From Earliella scabrosa (taxonomy: Eukaryota; Basidiomycota; Agaricomycetes; Polyporales; Polyporaceae), in NCBI GenBank assembly GCA_022605405.1, contig JABYQQ010000023.1, forward strand, positions 1-64,000: DNA of 64,000 nt. The letters are read 5' to 3'. Positions 1 through 12,525 of this stretch are shown piece by piece. Below the pieces are notes generated by a model. That model had not been told where the DNA came from. It searched no databases and saw nothing but the letters and a program-made list of their open reading frames with translations. The stretch's first letter is position 1. Each line of letters begins with the position of its first letter. A program made the translations under genes and the position numbers.

Positions 1-3000
1 CCTTAACGCTTCAACCCTCGCACACTAACGCGTCAACCCAACGCTCTAACCCTCGCCCTCTAACTCGTTTACCCAACACTTCAACCCGTAACACTCCAAC
101 CGTTGTCCCTAACACTTCGACTCTACACGTTAACCCAGCACTCTAACGTCGCACACTAACGCTCTAGCCGTCGTCCCTAACACGTCACCCTGACACTTCA
201 ACTCGTCCCTAGCACGTCAACCCAACGCTCTGACCCTCGTCCTTAACGCTTAAACCCTCGCACACTAACGCGTCAACCCAACGCTCTAACCCTCGCCCTC
301 TAACTCGTTTACCCAACACTTCAACCCGTAACACTCCAACCGTTGTCCCTAACACTTCGACTCTACACGTTAACCCAGCACTCTAACGTCGCACACTAAC
401 GCTCTAGCCGTCGTCCCTAACACGTCACCCTGACACTTCAACTCGTCCCTAGCACGTCAACCCAACGCTCTGACCCTCGTCCTTAACGCTTAAACCCTCG
501 CACACTAACGCGTCAACCCAACGCTCTAACCCTCGCCCTCTAACTCGTTTACCCAACACTTCAACCCGTAACACTCCAACCGTTGTCCCTAACACTTCGA
601 CTCTACACGTTAACCCAGCACTCTAACGTCGCACACTAACGCTCTAGCCGTCGTCCCTAACACGTCACCCTGACACTTCAACTCGTCCCTAGCACGTCAA
701 CCCAACGCTCTGACCCTCGTCCTTAACGCTTAAACCCTCGCACACTAACGCGTCAACCCAACGCTCTAACCCTCGCCCTCTAACTCGTTTACCCAACACT
801 TCAACCCGTAACACTCCAACCGTTGTCCCTAACACTTCGACTCTACACGTTAACCCAGCACTCTAACGTCGCACACTAACGCTCTAGCCGTCGTCCCTAA
901 CACGTCACCCTGACACTTCAACTCGTCCCTAGCACGTCAACCCAACGCTCTGACCCTCGTCCTTAACGCTTAAACCCTCGCACACTAACGCGTCAACCCA
1001 ACGCTCTAACCCTCGCCCTCTAACTCGTTTACCCAACACTTCAACCCGTAACACTCCAACCGTTGTCCCTAACACTTCGACTCTACACGTTAACCCAGCA
1101 CTCTAACGTCGCACACTAACGCTCTAGCCGTCGTCCCTAACACGTCACCCTGACACTTCAACTCGTCCCTAGCACGTCAACCCAACGCTCTGACCCTCGT
1201 CCTTAACGCTTAAACCCTCGCACACTAACGCGTCAACCCAACGCTCTAACCCTCGCCCTCTAACTCGTTTACCCAACACTTCAACCCGTAACACTCCAAC
1301 CGTTGTCCCTAACACTTCGACTCTACACGTTAACCCAGCACTCTAACGTCGCACACTAACGCTCTAGCCGTCGTCCCTAACACGTCACCCTGACACTTCA
1401 ACTCGTCCCTAGCACGTCAACCCAACGCTCTGACCCTCGTCCTTAACGCTTAAACCCTCGCACACTAACGCGTCAACCCAACGCTCTAACCCTCGCCCTC
1501 TAACTCGTTTACCCAACACTTCAACCCGTAACACTCCAACCGTTGTCCCTAACACTTCGACTCTACACGTTAACCCAGCACTCTAACGTCGCACACTAAC
1601 GCTCTAGCCGTCGTCCCTAACACGTCACCCTGACACTTCAACTCGTCCCTAGCACGTCAACCCAACGCTCTGACCCTCGTCCTTAACGCTTAAACCCTCG
1701 CACACTAACGCGTCAACCCAACGCTCTAACCCTCGCCCTCTAACTCGTTTACCCAACACTTCAACCCGTAACACTCCAACCGTTGTCCCTAACACTTCGA
1801 CTCTACACGTTAACCCAGCACTCTAACGTCGCACACTAACGCTCTAGCCGTCGTCCCTAACACGTCACCCTGACACTTCAACTCGTCCCTAGCACGTCAA
1901 CCCAACGCTCTGACCCTCGTCCTTAACGCTTAAACCCTCGCACACTAACGCGTCAACCCAACGCTCTAACCCTCGCCCTCTAACTCGTTTACCCAACACT
2001 TCAACCCGTAACACTCCAACCGTTGTCCCTAACACTTCGACTCTACACGTTAACCCAGCACTCTAACGTCGCACACTAACGCTCTAGCCGTCGTCCCTAA
2101 CACGTCACCCTGACACTTCAACTCGTCCCTAGCACGTCAACCCAACGCTCTGACCCTCGTCCTTAACGCTTAAACCCTCGCACACTAACGCGTCAACCCA
2201 ACGCTCTAACCCTCGCCCTCTAACTCGTTTACCCAACACTTCAACCCGTAACACTCCAACCGTTGTCCCTAACACTTCGACTCTACACGTTAACCCAGCA
2301 CTCTAACGTCGCACACTAACGCTCTAGCCGTCGTCCCTAACACGTCACCCTGACACTTCAACTCGTCCCTAGCACGTCAACCCAACGCTCTGACCCTCGT
2401 CCTTAACGCTTAAACCCTCGCACACTAACGCGTCAACCCAACGCTCTAACCCTCGCCCTCTAACTCGTTTACCCAACACTTCAACCCGTAACACTCCAAC
2501 CGTTGTCCCTAACACTTCGACTCTACACGTTAACCCAGCACTCTAACGTCGCACACTAACGCTCTAGCCGTCGTCCCTAACACGTCACCCTGACACTTCA
2601 ACTCGTCCCTAGCACGTCAACCCAACGCTCTGACCCTCGTCCTTAACGCTTAAACCCTCGCACACTAACGCGTCAACCCAACGCTCTAACCCTCGCCCTC
2701 TAACTCGTTTACCCAACACTTCAACCCGTAACACTCCAACCGTTGTCCCTAACACTTCGACTCTACACGTTAACCCAGCACTCTAACGTCGCACACTAAC
2801 GCTCTAGCCGTCGTCCCTAACACGTCACCCTGACACTTCAACTCGTCCCTAGCACGTCAACCCAACGCTCTGACCCTCGTCCTTAACGCTTAAACCCTCG
2901 CACACTAACGCGTCAACCCAACGCTCTAACCCTCGCCCTCTAACTCGTTTACCCAACACTTCAACCCGTAACACTCCAACCGTTGTCCCTAACACTTCGA

Positions 3001-6000
3001 CTCTACACGTTAACCCAGCACTCTAACGTCGCACACTAACGCTCTAGCCGTCGTCCCTAACACGTCACCCTGACACTTCAACTCGTCCCTAGCACGTCAA
3101 CCCAACGCTCTGACCCTCGTCCTTAACGCTTAAACCCTCGCACACTAACGCGTCAACCCAACGCTCTAACCCTCGCCCTCTAACTCGTTTACCCAACACT
3201 TCAACCCGTAACACTCCAACCGTTGTCCCTAACACTTCGACTCTACACGTTAACCCAGCACTCTAACGTCGCACACTAACGCTCTAGCCGTCGTCCCTAA
3301 CACGTCACCCTGACACTTCAACTCGTCCCTAGCACGTCAACCCAACGCTCTGACCCTCGTCCTTAACGCTTAAACCCTCGCACACTAACGCGTCAACCCA
3401 ACGCTCTAACCCTCGCCCTCTAACTCGTTTACCCAACACTTCAACCCGTAACACTCCAACCGTTGTCCCTAACACTTCGACTCTACACGTTAACCCAGCA
3501 CTCTAACGTCGCACACTAACGCTCTAGCCGTCGTCCCTAACACGTCACCCTGACACTTCAACTCGTCCCTAGCACGTCAACCCAACGCTCTGACCCTCGT
3601 CCTTAACGCTTAAACCCTCGCACACTAACGCGTCAACCCAACGCTCTAACCCTCGCCCTCTAACTCGTTTACCCAACACTTCAACCCGTAACACTCCAAC
3701 CGTTGTCCCTAACACTTCGACTCTACACGTTAACCCAGCACTCTAACGTCGCACACTAACGCTCTAGCCGTCGTCCCTAACACGTCACCCTGACACTTCA
3801 ACTCGTCCCTAGCACGTCAACCCAACGCTCTGACCCTCGTCCTTAACGCTTAAACCCTCGCACACTAACGCGTCAACCCAACGCTCTAACCCTCGCCCTC
3901 TAACTCGTTTACCCAACACTTCAACCCGTAACACTCCAACCGTTGTCCCTAACACTTCGACTCTACACGTTAACCCAGCACTCTAACGTCGCACACTAAC
4001 GCTCTAGCCGTCGTCCCTAACACGTCACCCTGACACTTCAACTCGTCCCTAGCACGTCAACCCAACGCTCTGACCCTCGTCCTCTAACTCGTTTACCCAA
4101 CACTTCAACCCGTAACACTCCAACCGTTGTCCCTAACACTTCGACTCTACACGTTAACCCAGCACTCTAACGTCGCACACTAACGCTCTAGCCGTCGTCC
4201 CTAACACGTCACCCTGACACTTCAACTCGTCCCTAGCACGTCAACCCAACGCTCTGACCCTCGTCCTTAACGCTTAAACCCTCGCACACTAACGCGTCAA
4301 CCCAACGCTCTAACCCTCGCCCTCTAACTCGTTTACCCAACACTTCAACCCGTAACACTCCAACCGTTGTCCCTAACACTTCGACTCTACACGTTAACCC
4401 AGCACTCTAACGTCGCACACTAACGCTCTAGCCGTCGTCCCTAACACGTCACCCTGACACTTCAACTCGTCCCTAGCACGTCAACCCAACGCTCTGACCC
4501 TCGTCCTTAACGCTTAAACCCTCGCACACTAACGCGTCAACCCAACGCTCTAACCCTCGCCCTCTAACTCGTTTACCCAACACTTCAACCCGTAACACTC
4601 CAACCGTTGTCCCTAACACTTCGACTCTACACGTTAACCCAGCACTCTAACGTCGCACACTAACGCTCTAGCCGTCGTCCCTAACACGTCACCCTGACAC
4701 TTCAACTCGTCCCTAGCACGTCAACCCAACGCTCTGACCCTCGTCCTTAACGCTTAAACCCTCGCACACTAACGCGTCAACCCAACGCTCTAACCCTCGC
4801 CCTCTAACTCGTTTACCCAACACTTCAACCCGTAACACTCCAACCGTTGTCCCTAACACTTCGACTCTACACGTTAACCCAGCACTCTAACGTCGCACAC
4901 TAACGCTCTAGCCGTCGTCCCTAACACGTCACCCTGACACTTCAACTCGTCCCTAGCACGTCAACCCAACGCTCTGACCCTCGTCCTTAACGCTTAAACC
5001 CTCGCACACTAACGCGTCAACCCAACGCTCTAACCCTCGCCCTCTAACTCGTTTACCCAACACTTCAACCCGTAACACTCCAACCGTTGTCCCTAACACT
5101 TCGACTCTACACGTTAACCCAGCACTCTAACGTCGCACACTAACGCTCTAGCCGTCGTCCCTAACACGTCACCCTGACACTTCAACTCGTCCCTAGCACG
5201 TCAACCCAACGCTCTGACCCTCGTCCTTAACGCTTAAACCCTCGCACACTAACGCGTCAACCCAACGCTCTAACCCTCGCCCTCTAACTCGTTTACCCAA
5301 CACTTCAACCCGTAACACTCCAACCGTTGTCCCTAACACTTCGACTCTACACGTTAACCCAGCACTCTAACGTCGCACACTAACGCTCTAGCCGTCGTCC
5401 CTAACACGTCACCCTGACACTTCAACTCGTCCCTAGCACGTCAACCCAACGCTCTGACCCTCGTCCTTAACGCTTAAACCCTCGCACACTAACGCGTCAA
5501 CCCAACGCTCTAACCCTCGCCCTCTAACTCGTTTACCCAACACTTCAACCCGTAACACTCCAACCGTTGTCCCTAACACTTCGACTCTACACGTTAACCC
5601 AGCACTCTAACGTCGCACACTAACGCTCTAGCCGTCGTCCCTAACACGTCACCCTGACACTTCAACTCGTCCCTAGCACGTCAACCCAACGCTCTGACCC
5701 TCGTCCTTAACGCTTAAACCCTCGCACACTAACGCGTCAACCCAACGCTCTAACCCTCGCCCTCTAACTCGTTTACCCAACACTTCAACCCGTAACACTC
5801 CAACCGTTGTCCCTAACACTTCGACTCTACACGTTAACCCAGCACTCTAACGTCGCACACTAACGCTCTAGCCGTCGTCCCTAACACGTCACCCTGACAC
5901 TTCAACTCGTCCCTAGCACGTCAACCCAACGCTCTGACCCTCGTCCTTAACGCTTAAACCCTCGCACACTAACGCGTCAACCCAACGCTCTAACCCTCGC

Positions 6001-9000
6001 CCTCTAACTCGTTTACCCAACACTTCAACCCGTAACACTCCAACCGTTGTCCCTAACACTTCGACTCTACACGTTAACCCAGCACTCTAACGTCGCACAC
6101 TAACGCTCTAGCCGTCGTCCCTAACACGTCACCCTGACACTTCAACTCGTCCCTAGCACGTCAACCCAACGCTCTGACCCTCGTCCTTAACGCTTAAACC
6201 CTCGCACACTAACGCGTCAACCCAACGCTCTAACCCTCGCCCTCTAACTCGTTTACCCAACACTTCAACCCGTAACACTCCAACCGTTGTCCCTAACACT
6301 TCGACTCTACACGTTAACCCAGCACTCTAACGTCGCACACTAACGCTCTAGCCGTCGTCCCTAACACGTCACCCTGACACTTCAACTCGTCCCTAGCACG
6401 TCAACCCAACGCTCTGACCCTCGTCCTTAACGCTTAAACCCTCGCACACTAACGCGTCAACCCAACGCTCTAACCCTCGCCCTCTAACTCGTTTACCCAA
6501 CACTTCAACCCGTAACACTCCAACCGTTGTCCCTAACACTTCGACTCTACACGTTAACCCAGCACTCTAACGTCGCACACTAACGCTCTAGCCGTCGTCC
6601 CTAACACGTCACCCTGACACTTCAACTCGTCCCTAGCACGTCAACCCAACGCTCTGACCCTCGTCCTTAACGCTTAAACCCTCGCACACTAACGCGTCAA
6701 CCCAACGCTCTAACCCTCGCCCTCTAACTCGTTTACCCAACACTTCAACCCGTAACACTCCAACCGTTGTCCCTAACACTTCGACTCTACACGTTAACCC
6801 AGCACTCTAACGTCGCACACTAACGCTCTAGCCGTCGTCCCTAACACGTCACCCTGACACTTCAACTCGTCCCTAGCACGTCAACCCAACGCTCTGACCC
6901 TCGTCCTTAACGCTTAAACCCTCGCACACTAACGCGTCAACCCAACGCTCTAACCCTCGCCCTCTAACTCGTTTACCCAACACTTCAACCCGTAACACTC
7001 CAACCGTTGTCCCTAACACTTCGACTCTACACGTTAACCCAGCACTCTAACGTCGCACACTAACGCTCTAGCCGTCGTCCCTAACACGTCACCCTGACAC
7101 TTCAACTCGTCCCTAGCACGTCAACCCAACGCTCTGACCCTCGTCCTTAACGCTTAAACCCTCGCACACTAACGCGTCAACCCAACGCTCTAACCCTCGC
7201 CCTCTAACTCGTTTACCCAACACTTCAACCCGTAACACTCCAACCGTTGTCCCTAACACTTCGACTCTACACGTTAACCCAGCACTCTAACGTCGCACAC
7301 TAACGCTCTAGCCGTCGTCCCTAACACGTCACCCTGACACTTCAACTCGTCCCTAGCACGTCAACCCAACGCTCTGACCCTCGTCCTTAACGCTTAAACC
7401 CTCGCACACTAACGCGTCAACCCAACGCTCTAACCCTCGCCCTCTAACTCGTTTACCCAACACTTCAACCCGTAACACTCCAACCGTTGTCCCTAACACT
7501 TCGACTCTACACGTTAACCCAGCACTCTAACGTCGCACACTAACGCTCTAGCCGTCGTCCCTAACACGTCACCCTGACACTTCAACTCGTCCCTAGCACG
7601 TCAACCCAACGCTCTGACCCTCGTCCTTAACGCTTAAACCCTCGCACACTAACGCGTCAACCCAACGCTCTAACCCTCGCCCTCTAACTCGTTTACCCAA
7701 CACTTCAACCCGTAACACTCCAACCGTTGTCCCTAACACTTCGACTCTACACGTTAACCCAGCACTCTAACGTCGCACACTAACGCTCTAGCCGTCGTCC
7801 CTAACACGTCACCCTGACACTTCAACTCGTCCCTAGCACGTCAACCCAACGCTCTGACCCTCGTCCTTAACGCTTAAACCCTCGCACACTAACGCGTCAA
7901 CCCAACGCTCTAACCCTCGCCCTCTAACTCGTTTACCCAACACTTCAACCCGTAACACTCCAACCGTTGTCCCTAACACTTCGACTCTACACGTTAACCC
8001 AGCACTCTAACGTCGCACACTAACGCTCTAGCCGTCGTCCCTAACACGTCACCCTGACACTTCAACTCGTCCCTAGCACGTCAACCCAACGCTCTGACCC
8101 TCGTCCTTAACGCTTAAACCCTCGCACACTAACGCGTCAACCCAACGCTCTAACCCTCGCCCTCTAACTCGTTTACCCAACACTTCAACCCGTAACACTC
8201 CAACCGTTGTCCCTAACACTTCGACTCTACACGTTAACCCAGCACTCTAACGTCGCACACTAACGCTCTAGCCGTCGTCCCTAACACGTCACCCTGACAC
8301 TTCAACTCGTCCCTAGCACGTCAACCCAACGCTCTGACCCTCGTCCTTAACGCTTAAACCCTCGCACACTAACGCGTCAACCCAACGCTCTAACCCTCGC
8401 CCTCTAACTCGTTTACCCAACACTTCAACCCGTAACACTCCAACCGTTGTCCCTAACACTTCGACTCTACACGTTAACCCAGCACTCTAACGTCGCACAC
8501 TAACGCTCTAGCCGTCGTCCCTAACACGTCACCCTGACACTTCAACTCGTCCCTAGCACGTCAACCCAACGCTCTGACCCTCGTCCTTAACGCTTAAACC
8601 CTCGCACACTAACGCGTCAACCCAACGCTCTAACCCTCGCCCTCTAACTCGTTTACCCAACACTTCAACCCGTAACACTCCAACCGTTGTCCCTAACACT
8701 TCGACTCTACACGTTAACCCAGCACTCTAACGTCGCACACTAACGCTCTAGCCGTCGTCCCTAACACGTCACCCTGACACTTCAACTCGTCCCTAGCACG
8801 TCAACCCAACGCTCTGACCCTCGTCCTTAACGCTTAAACCCTCGCACACTAACGCGTCAACCCAACGCTCTAACCCTCGCCCTCTAACTCGTTTACCCAA
8901 CACTTCAACCCGTAACACTCCAACCGTTGTCCCTAACACTTCGACTCTACACGTTAACCCAGCACTCTAACGTCGCACACTAACGCTCTAGCCGTCGTCC

Positions 9001-9887
9001 CTAACACGTCACCCTGACACTTCAACTCGTCCCTAGCACGTCAACCCAACGCTCTGACCCTCGTCCTTAACGCTTAAACCCTCGCACACTAACGCGTCAA
9101 CCCAACGCTCTAACCCTCGCCCTCTAACTCGTTTACCCAACACTTCAACCCGTAACACTCCAACCGTTGTCCCTAACACTTCGACTCTACACGTTAACCC
9201 AGCACTCTAACGTCGCACACTAACGCTCTAGCCGTCGTCCCTAACACGTCACCCTGACACTTCAACTCGTCCCTAGCACGTCAACCCAACGCTCTGACCC
9301 TCGTCCTTAACGCTTAAACCCTCGCACACTAACGCGTCAACCCAACGCTCTAACCCTCGCCCTCTAACTCGTTTACCCAACACTTCAACCCGTAACACTC
9401 CAACCGTTGTCCCTAACACTTCGACTCTACACGTTAACCCAGCACTCTAACGTCGCACACTAACGCTCTAGCCGTCGTCCCTAACACGTCACCCTGACAC
9501 TTCAACTCGTCCCTAGCACGTCAACCCAACGCTCTGACCCTCGTCCTTAACGCTTAAACCCTCGCACACTAACGCGTCAACCCAACGCTCTAACCCTCGC
9601 CCTCTAACTCGTTTACCCAACACTTCAACCCGTAACACTCCAACCGTTGTCCCTAACACTTCGACTCTACACGTTAACCCAGCACTCTAACGTCGCACAC
9701 TAACGCTCTAGCCGTCGTCCCTAACACGTCACCCTGACACTTCAACTCGTCCCTAGCACGTCAACCCAACGCTCTGACCCTCGTCCTTAACGCTTAAACC
9801 CTCGCACACTAACGCGTCAACCCAACGCTCTAACCCTCGCCCTCTAACTCGTTTACCCAACACTTCAACCCGTAACACTCCAACCGT
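1..9887. repeat. Subtelomeric-type satellite, 240-bp unit, about 41 tandem copies
   Basis: The same 240-bp unit repeats without visible change from 1 to 4080 (17 units). It then continues in a shifted register from 4081 to 9887, where it stops inside a unit (last shared bases CAACCGT). The only differences I see are base 12 of the first unit (C, elsewhere A) and a 56-bp deletion at 4081. The unit is built from degenerate 12-22 bp subrepeats such as CCCTAACACGTC, CTCTAACCCTCG and CACTTCAACCCG, with two exact CCCTAA words per unit. The + strand is strongly C-rich, matching the C-rich strand expected at a left chromosome end. No reading frame stays open. A telomere-derived origin is inference. 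The true copy number may be larger because the array runs to the window edge and such arrays collapse in assembly. Confidence 0.97.
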
Positions 9888-12525
9888 CGCCAAGGCTCTT
9901 TTAACTATTGGTCATCTGTACCTCACAATGACAGCCTCCACTTCTACATGTGACTTTCAAATGGCCCTAGTGGCCATGATACAAGTACTACCGATATCTT
10001 GCGTTTCAATCTCATCCATCTCCGCCTGCTTCCACGGTTTTGGCACAGTCGACTCGCACCCCATGGCCGTCAGCGGCAATGTCTATCTTTTATTTGGCGT
10101 GCTCACCACCTACAACAAGAATAAATTGGCTTGGAGGTTTTTCCGACGTCAAGCTCATAGGAAGTTCACGCAAATCAATGCTAAGCGGCTGTGCACGGCT
10201 TGTTTTCAAGTATGGGACAGATCTACTCTATGTCAAAGGACAAGCACTAATGCAAATGTCGCGCAGTCGCGACGCCTCCGATCGATAACAACACCTAACT
10301 GTGGCTATGGCCCTTGAAGTCCTGCCTGGACACTATAAGAGCATCAGCACACCATGTCAACGAACACAGAACGTGAATAGCGCGTTCTAAATTCAAGACC
10401 TCGAACTGCGGACAACGCCCCTCATACCCAATGACACTGCATCCAGAGACGGTGCTGCGTTGGCGAGACGCAGAGCACGATAAAGGACGGCTGCGTTTTC
10501 AACACGCCGTCCGGGATACCAAACGCCAGATCGCTCTGATCTTGGCCCCGTGCGCCTTGCACAGGGGATCCCACCACACAGTACTACTGTGATTCCCACA
10601 ATCTCCGAGCCTCGTCGGACGTGCTACAAGTAACGCTATCCGTTACACACACCTGACGTCTGATCAATAGATGAGACGTGCCGGCTTGCATCGACGATAC
10701 GCAAGCTCCCCGTCCATGCGGGGAGAAGTCCGTCGAACGCCCGCCGCGCAACGGGCAGTGCGCGAGATGCGCGACGGGACAGTCCGATTGGGGACCCAAG
10801 CAAGTGTCTCGGATGCTGTCGCGGGAGTGGGCCAGCTCTCCCGCTCGCGAGTGGCTCAAGACGACGCCACGCGAGAAATGGGCGATAGGGCTCGTCCGCC
10901 GAGTGTTCGGTCTCGTAGAAGGAGAGATATACAGGCAGAGAAGATGACTCACCTCTAGAAGCTCGGACAATCTTCCTGGGACGATGCGTCTCAGGGCCCA
11001 CTGGCAGGGACTCAGCAACCACCGCACATAGCCACCGTCGGGAAAGGTTGCGAGATTTCACGCGGTCGCGAGTACACGCAGAGGATAGGTGAAGTCGGAG
11101 AGAGGTCGGAGAGACAACGTGTAAGCAGAGAGGCGGGGGCCCGTCGTCGATGGGCGGGTGGCGGTAGTATGGTGGGTGGAGGACAAGAGTGGTGACTGCT
11201 GTGGGCGCGCTTTTGAGAGGCTCGCCGCGTGTTTGGTCGATAAGCTCCTTTGTCCCTTGTTGTCCCCTGCTTTCGTCGTTCCAATTCCGGTCAAAGATGA
11301 GGTTTGAGTGACGATCACGACGACGCAACGACCTTTGAAGAAGCGGGCTTCGCGTACGCGGCTCGATTGATCGCGAAACACCGGATATGTACAACGATGA
11401 AAGATGAGAGGACGTGGACGTACCAGCCCGCACCATACACAACTCCTCCCAATCGTGCGTCGACCTAGTTGCTGTCTAGGCAAGCAATCTACAGGTTACC
11501 CGGGTGCGGTCGTGACTTCAGTGGACTAGGAAAGGATGTGTATGAGTACTATGGTCGTCGATCCGGAGACCACCGATGATCTGCGGAATCCCAGATGAAA
11601 AGCCAAGATGGAGGCAACGAAAGACCGCGCAATAAGATGCCTACCTGCTCGCAACGAACGAGAATCTCGCCCTGTGAGCTGTCGAGACGCGCCAGATGAA
11701 CGGCGACTCGCAGCGACGGCCTCCCTACATGCATTGCAGGGAACTCGCCGGGACGAGATATTCGTTCTCTCGGAGAGATGAACGCACACGTCCGACGGCG
11801 ATGCAACGCCCAGCGTACGACTTGGCAAGCTGGTAATGCCCAGGCAGTTGATTCAACTTGCTGTTGCAGGAGAAGACCCACTCGAAGAGACGGCGACCGC
11901 CAACGGGGAGTGCAGAATTCGGAGGGAGGACTCACATCGATCCCATCGCGAAATCTTGTATCACTCCGACACGACCTTCGCAGCTAGCAGTCAGGGATGG
12001 GAGATGGTAGAAGTTCAAACATGAGCAAGAGATGAGGCCGATGAGATTTGACACGCTCTATGCGTGTCCGAGTCGTCGTAGGTCGAGAAGAGAGCTTGCA
12101 AGCGCTCGTATATCGGCCCTGCGCGATCCCGATTCCCTACACTAAGTACATCATACTTACACAGGCACTGTCAGGCAGCATCCAACAATGGACACTATAC
12201 CATCCACCTCCGGCGAGTCCAATCGAGATCACCGCTCAGCAACCGAGGAATTACAATTAACACTAGATGAGCGAGGGGGATAGTCTACAGAGGACGCGGT
12301 GGGGGAATATCAAGACAAACGAGCGTGTGCGCGAAGGTTATGCAAACATGAGGGCGAAGTTGTCAATGGCAAATGCGATATGCGTGAGGTCCGTTCAAAT
12401 TGCGCGGCCGACTCAAAGGGTTACTGATTACGGACAATACAAGACGTGGAGGGTGCGTGAAGCGAACGTGAGGCGTGGAGCATGCATGAATCGAAGGGGT
12501 GGGGTATCGTTAGGTAGCACATACA
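9888..12525. other. Intergenic stretch between satellite and BUD6; no supported gene
   Basis: Unique-looking DNA follows the satellite directly. Several overlapping open frames of 70-268 codons exist, mostly on the minus strand around 10636-11935. They are arginine- and serine-rich, overlap each other in several frames, and show no domain, signal peptide or convincing splice pattern. I see no gene here that I can support. A multi-exon minus-strand gene in 10.6-12.0 kb cannot be excluded. Confidence 0.5.

Noticed and set aside
1..9887. CRISPR-like array
   Set aside because: Units are 240 bp with no unique spacers; this is a plain tandem satellite in a eukaryote.
10636..11442. 268-codon open frame on the minus strand
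   Set aside because: Arg/Ser-rich, overlaps several other frames of similar length in GC-rich DNA, no domain or splice logic.
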